Below are positions 13,628 to 14,458 of a stretch of DNA of 14,458 bases, piece after piece. Numbering within the stretch: position 1 is the first letter of the stretch; the number at the start of each line of letters is the position of its first letter. Made by a program: the position numbers and the translations under genes. The stretch lies in NCBI GenBank assembly GCA_948687865.1, contig CAPQQE010000006.1, positions 5,905-20,362 on the forward strand, read 5' to 3'. Under the pieces are notes generated by a model. That model saw only the letters and a program-made list of their open reading frames with translations, was not told the DNA's origin and did not search any database. This stretch comes from an uncultured Bacilli bacterium. Lineage in GTDB: Bacteria; Bacillota_I; Bacilli_A; RF39; UBA660.

Positions 13628-14458
13628 CTAATCCTCCTTATTGTCAAATAAATAGCCAAACAATCTACCAAATATTGATTCATTACCATTTATATCATTT
13701 CTTCTATTATCGATTATATCAAAATATTTATCATCATCAAACATAGTATAATCTTTTCCTCTAATGCTAAGTTTATCTATGAAGTATCTTATCATACCTA
13801 ATGATTGTGAATAACAATTATCTCTAACTCCTATTGTACTCATTGCCTTAACAACACTTTTATCACCCAATGTTTCTCTAGCAAGTACATCAAAACCAGG
13901 CATATTAACTATTCCACCTGATACTATTATATAACTTATTTCTTTTTTTGTTAAGTCATTTAGGCCTTTTTTTGAAATTTCTAACATTTCTTTTATTTTT
14001 GAACTAACAATTTCACTAATCTCATATTGATTAATTTTAGTTTTCATTCCAAGTTTATTATTTACTTCATATATATCTGATACACTTGCAAAATCCTTAT
14101 GTGCTAATGCGAAGGTTTCCTTTATTTTATTTGATTGCTTTTTAGTAATACTATATATATATGATATATCATTATCTATTGATTTAGAACCTGTATTTAT
14201 TATATTAGAATTAAATATTATTCCGTTTTTAAATACAGCTGTCTCTATAGTATCAGATCCTATATTTATCACACCACATACACTATTATCTATATCTTTA
14301 TTTTTAAATTCATAATAGTCTCCAATTATCCCAAATAATATATCAATAACCTCAATATTTAAATCCTGTAAAATAGATATTATCTTATATATATTTTTCT
14401 TAGGAACAGTAGTACTCATAGAACTCACATAAAGTTTATCTGCCCCTATACCTCTTGG
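13628..14458 (-). CDS. ftsA: Cell division protein FtsA, N-terminus beyond the window
   Basis: The C-terminal 276 residues of an actin-fold protein that anchors FtsZ to the membrane; the frame stays open to the window edge. It contains the second phosphate-binding region [18 protein letters not shown], the adenosine-binding [10 protein letters not shown] and the segment [17 protein letters not shown], which match FtsA in order and spacing. The end ([15 protein letters not shown]) is the amphipathic membrane-targeting helix typical of FtsA. The phosphate motif is unusual: NIGSDT where FtsA normally has DIGGGT. Overall it is much more divergent than the neighbouring ftsZ. Its stop TAG is 2 bases before the ftsZ ATG, and the ftsZ ribosome-binding site lies within its last codons, so the two are translationally coupled. 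Confidence 0.9.
   Translation of the reverse strand, partial: PRGIGADKLYVSSMSTTVPKKNIYKIISILQDLNIEVIDILFGIIGDYYEFKNKDIDNSVCGVINIGSDTIETAVFKNGIIFNSNIINTGSKSIDNDISYIYSITKKQSNKIKETFALAHKDFASVSDIYEVNNKLGMKTKINQYEISEIVSSKIKEMLEISKKGLNDLTKKEISYIIVSGGIVNMPGFDVLARETLGDKSVVKAMSTIGVRDNCYSQSLGMIRYFIDKLSIRGKDYTMFDDDKYFDIIDNRRNDINGNESIFGRLFGYLFDNKED

Overview
This is a very AT-rich window in which every supportable gene lies on the minus strand, so the biological reading direction runs from position 14458 down to 1. TGA is used as a stop codon (for example in sigG and prkC), so the genetic code is standard, not the mycoplasma code. A forespore sigma factor (SigG), a PASTA-type Ser/Thr kinase with its PP2C phosphatase, and the order rlmN-prpC-prkC-rsgA-rpe next to ftsA-ftsZ all point to a low-GC, endospore-forming Bacillota related to Bacilli. 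An uncultured gut lineage is plausible, mainly because one protein (4059-5030) resembles a multi-copy family I associate with gut Bacillota. The species cannot be named from the sequence.

Layout in transcription order. (1) Cell division, 14458-12586: the C-terminal part of FtsA, then ftsZ two bases later. The ftsZ reading frame is broken near its nucleotide-binding loops. A tiny ORF and an intrinsic terminator follow. (2) Signalling and translation operon, 12425-7406: rlmN, prpC, prkC, rsgA and rpe, with touching or overlapping start and stop codons between the first three genes, closed by a weak terminator at the rpe stop codon. This reproduces the Bacillus subtilis gene order. (3) pyk (pyruvate kinase), 7295-5880, takes the place where B. 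subtilis has thiN. It is followed by a 54-codon ORF and an overlapping 199-codon ORF of unknown function, then a terminator. (4) A stand-alone lectin-fold-like variable protein, 5030-4059, with its own promoter and terminator. (5) A MacB/FtsX-type ABC exporter in one polypeptide, 3920-1626, separated by a hairpin from (6) sigG, 1573-797, and (7) the start of a secreted lysozyme/transglycosylase-like protein, 732-1, cut by the window edge.

How the parts relate: ftsA/ftsZ build the division ring. PrkC senses cell-wall fragments through its PASTA domains and is opposed by PrpC. RsgA and RlmN act on ribosome maturation and 23S rRNA. Rpe and Pyk belong to central carbon metabolism. SigG drives late forespore transcription. 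The regions most worth a second look are the damaged ftsZ, the hairpin that buries the sigG ribosome-binding site, a SigG residue that differs at the site linked to the anti-sigma factor Gin, and the 4059-5864 region of unknown proteins. No intergenic gap exceeds 300 bases, and I see no tRNA, rRNA, CRISPR array or intact mobile element.
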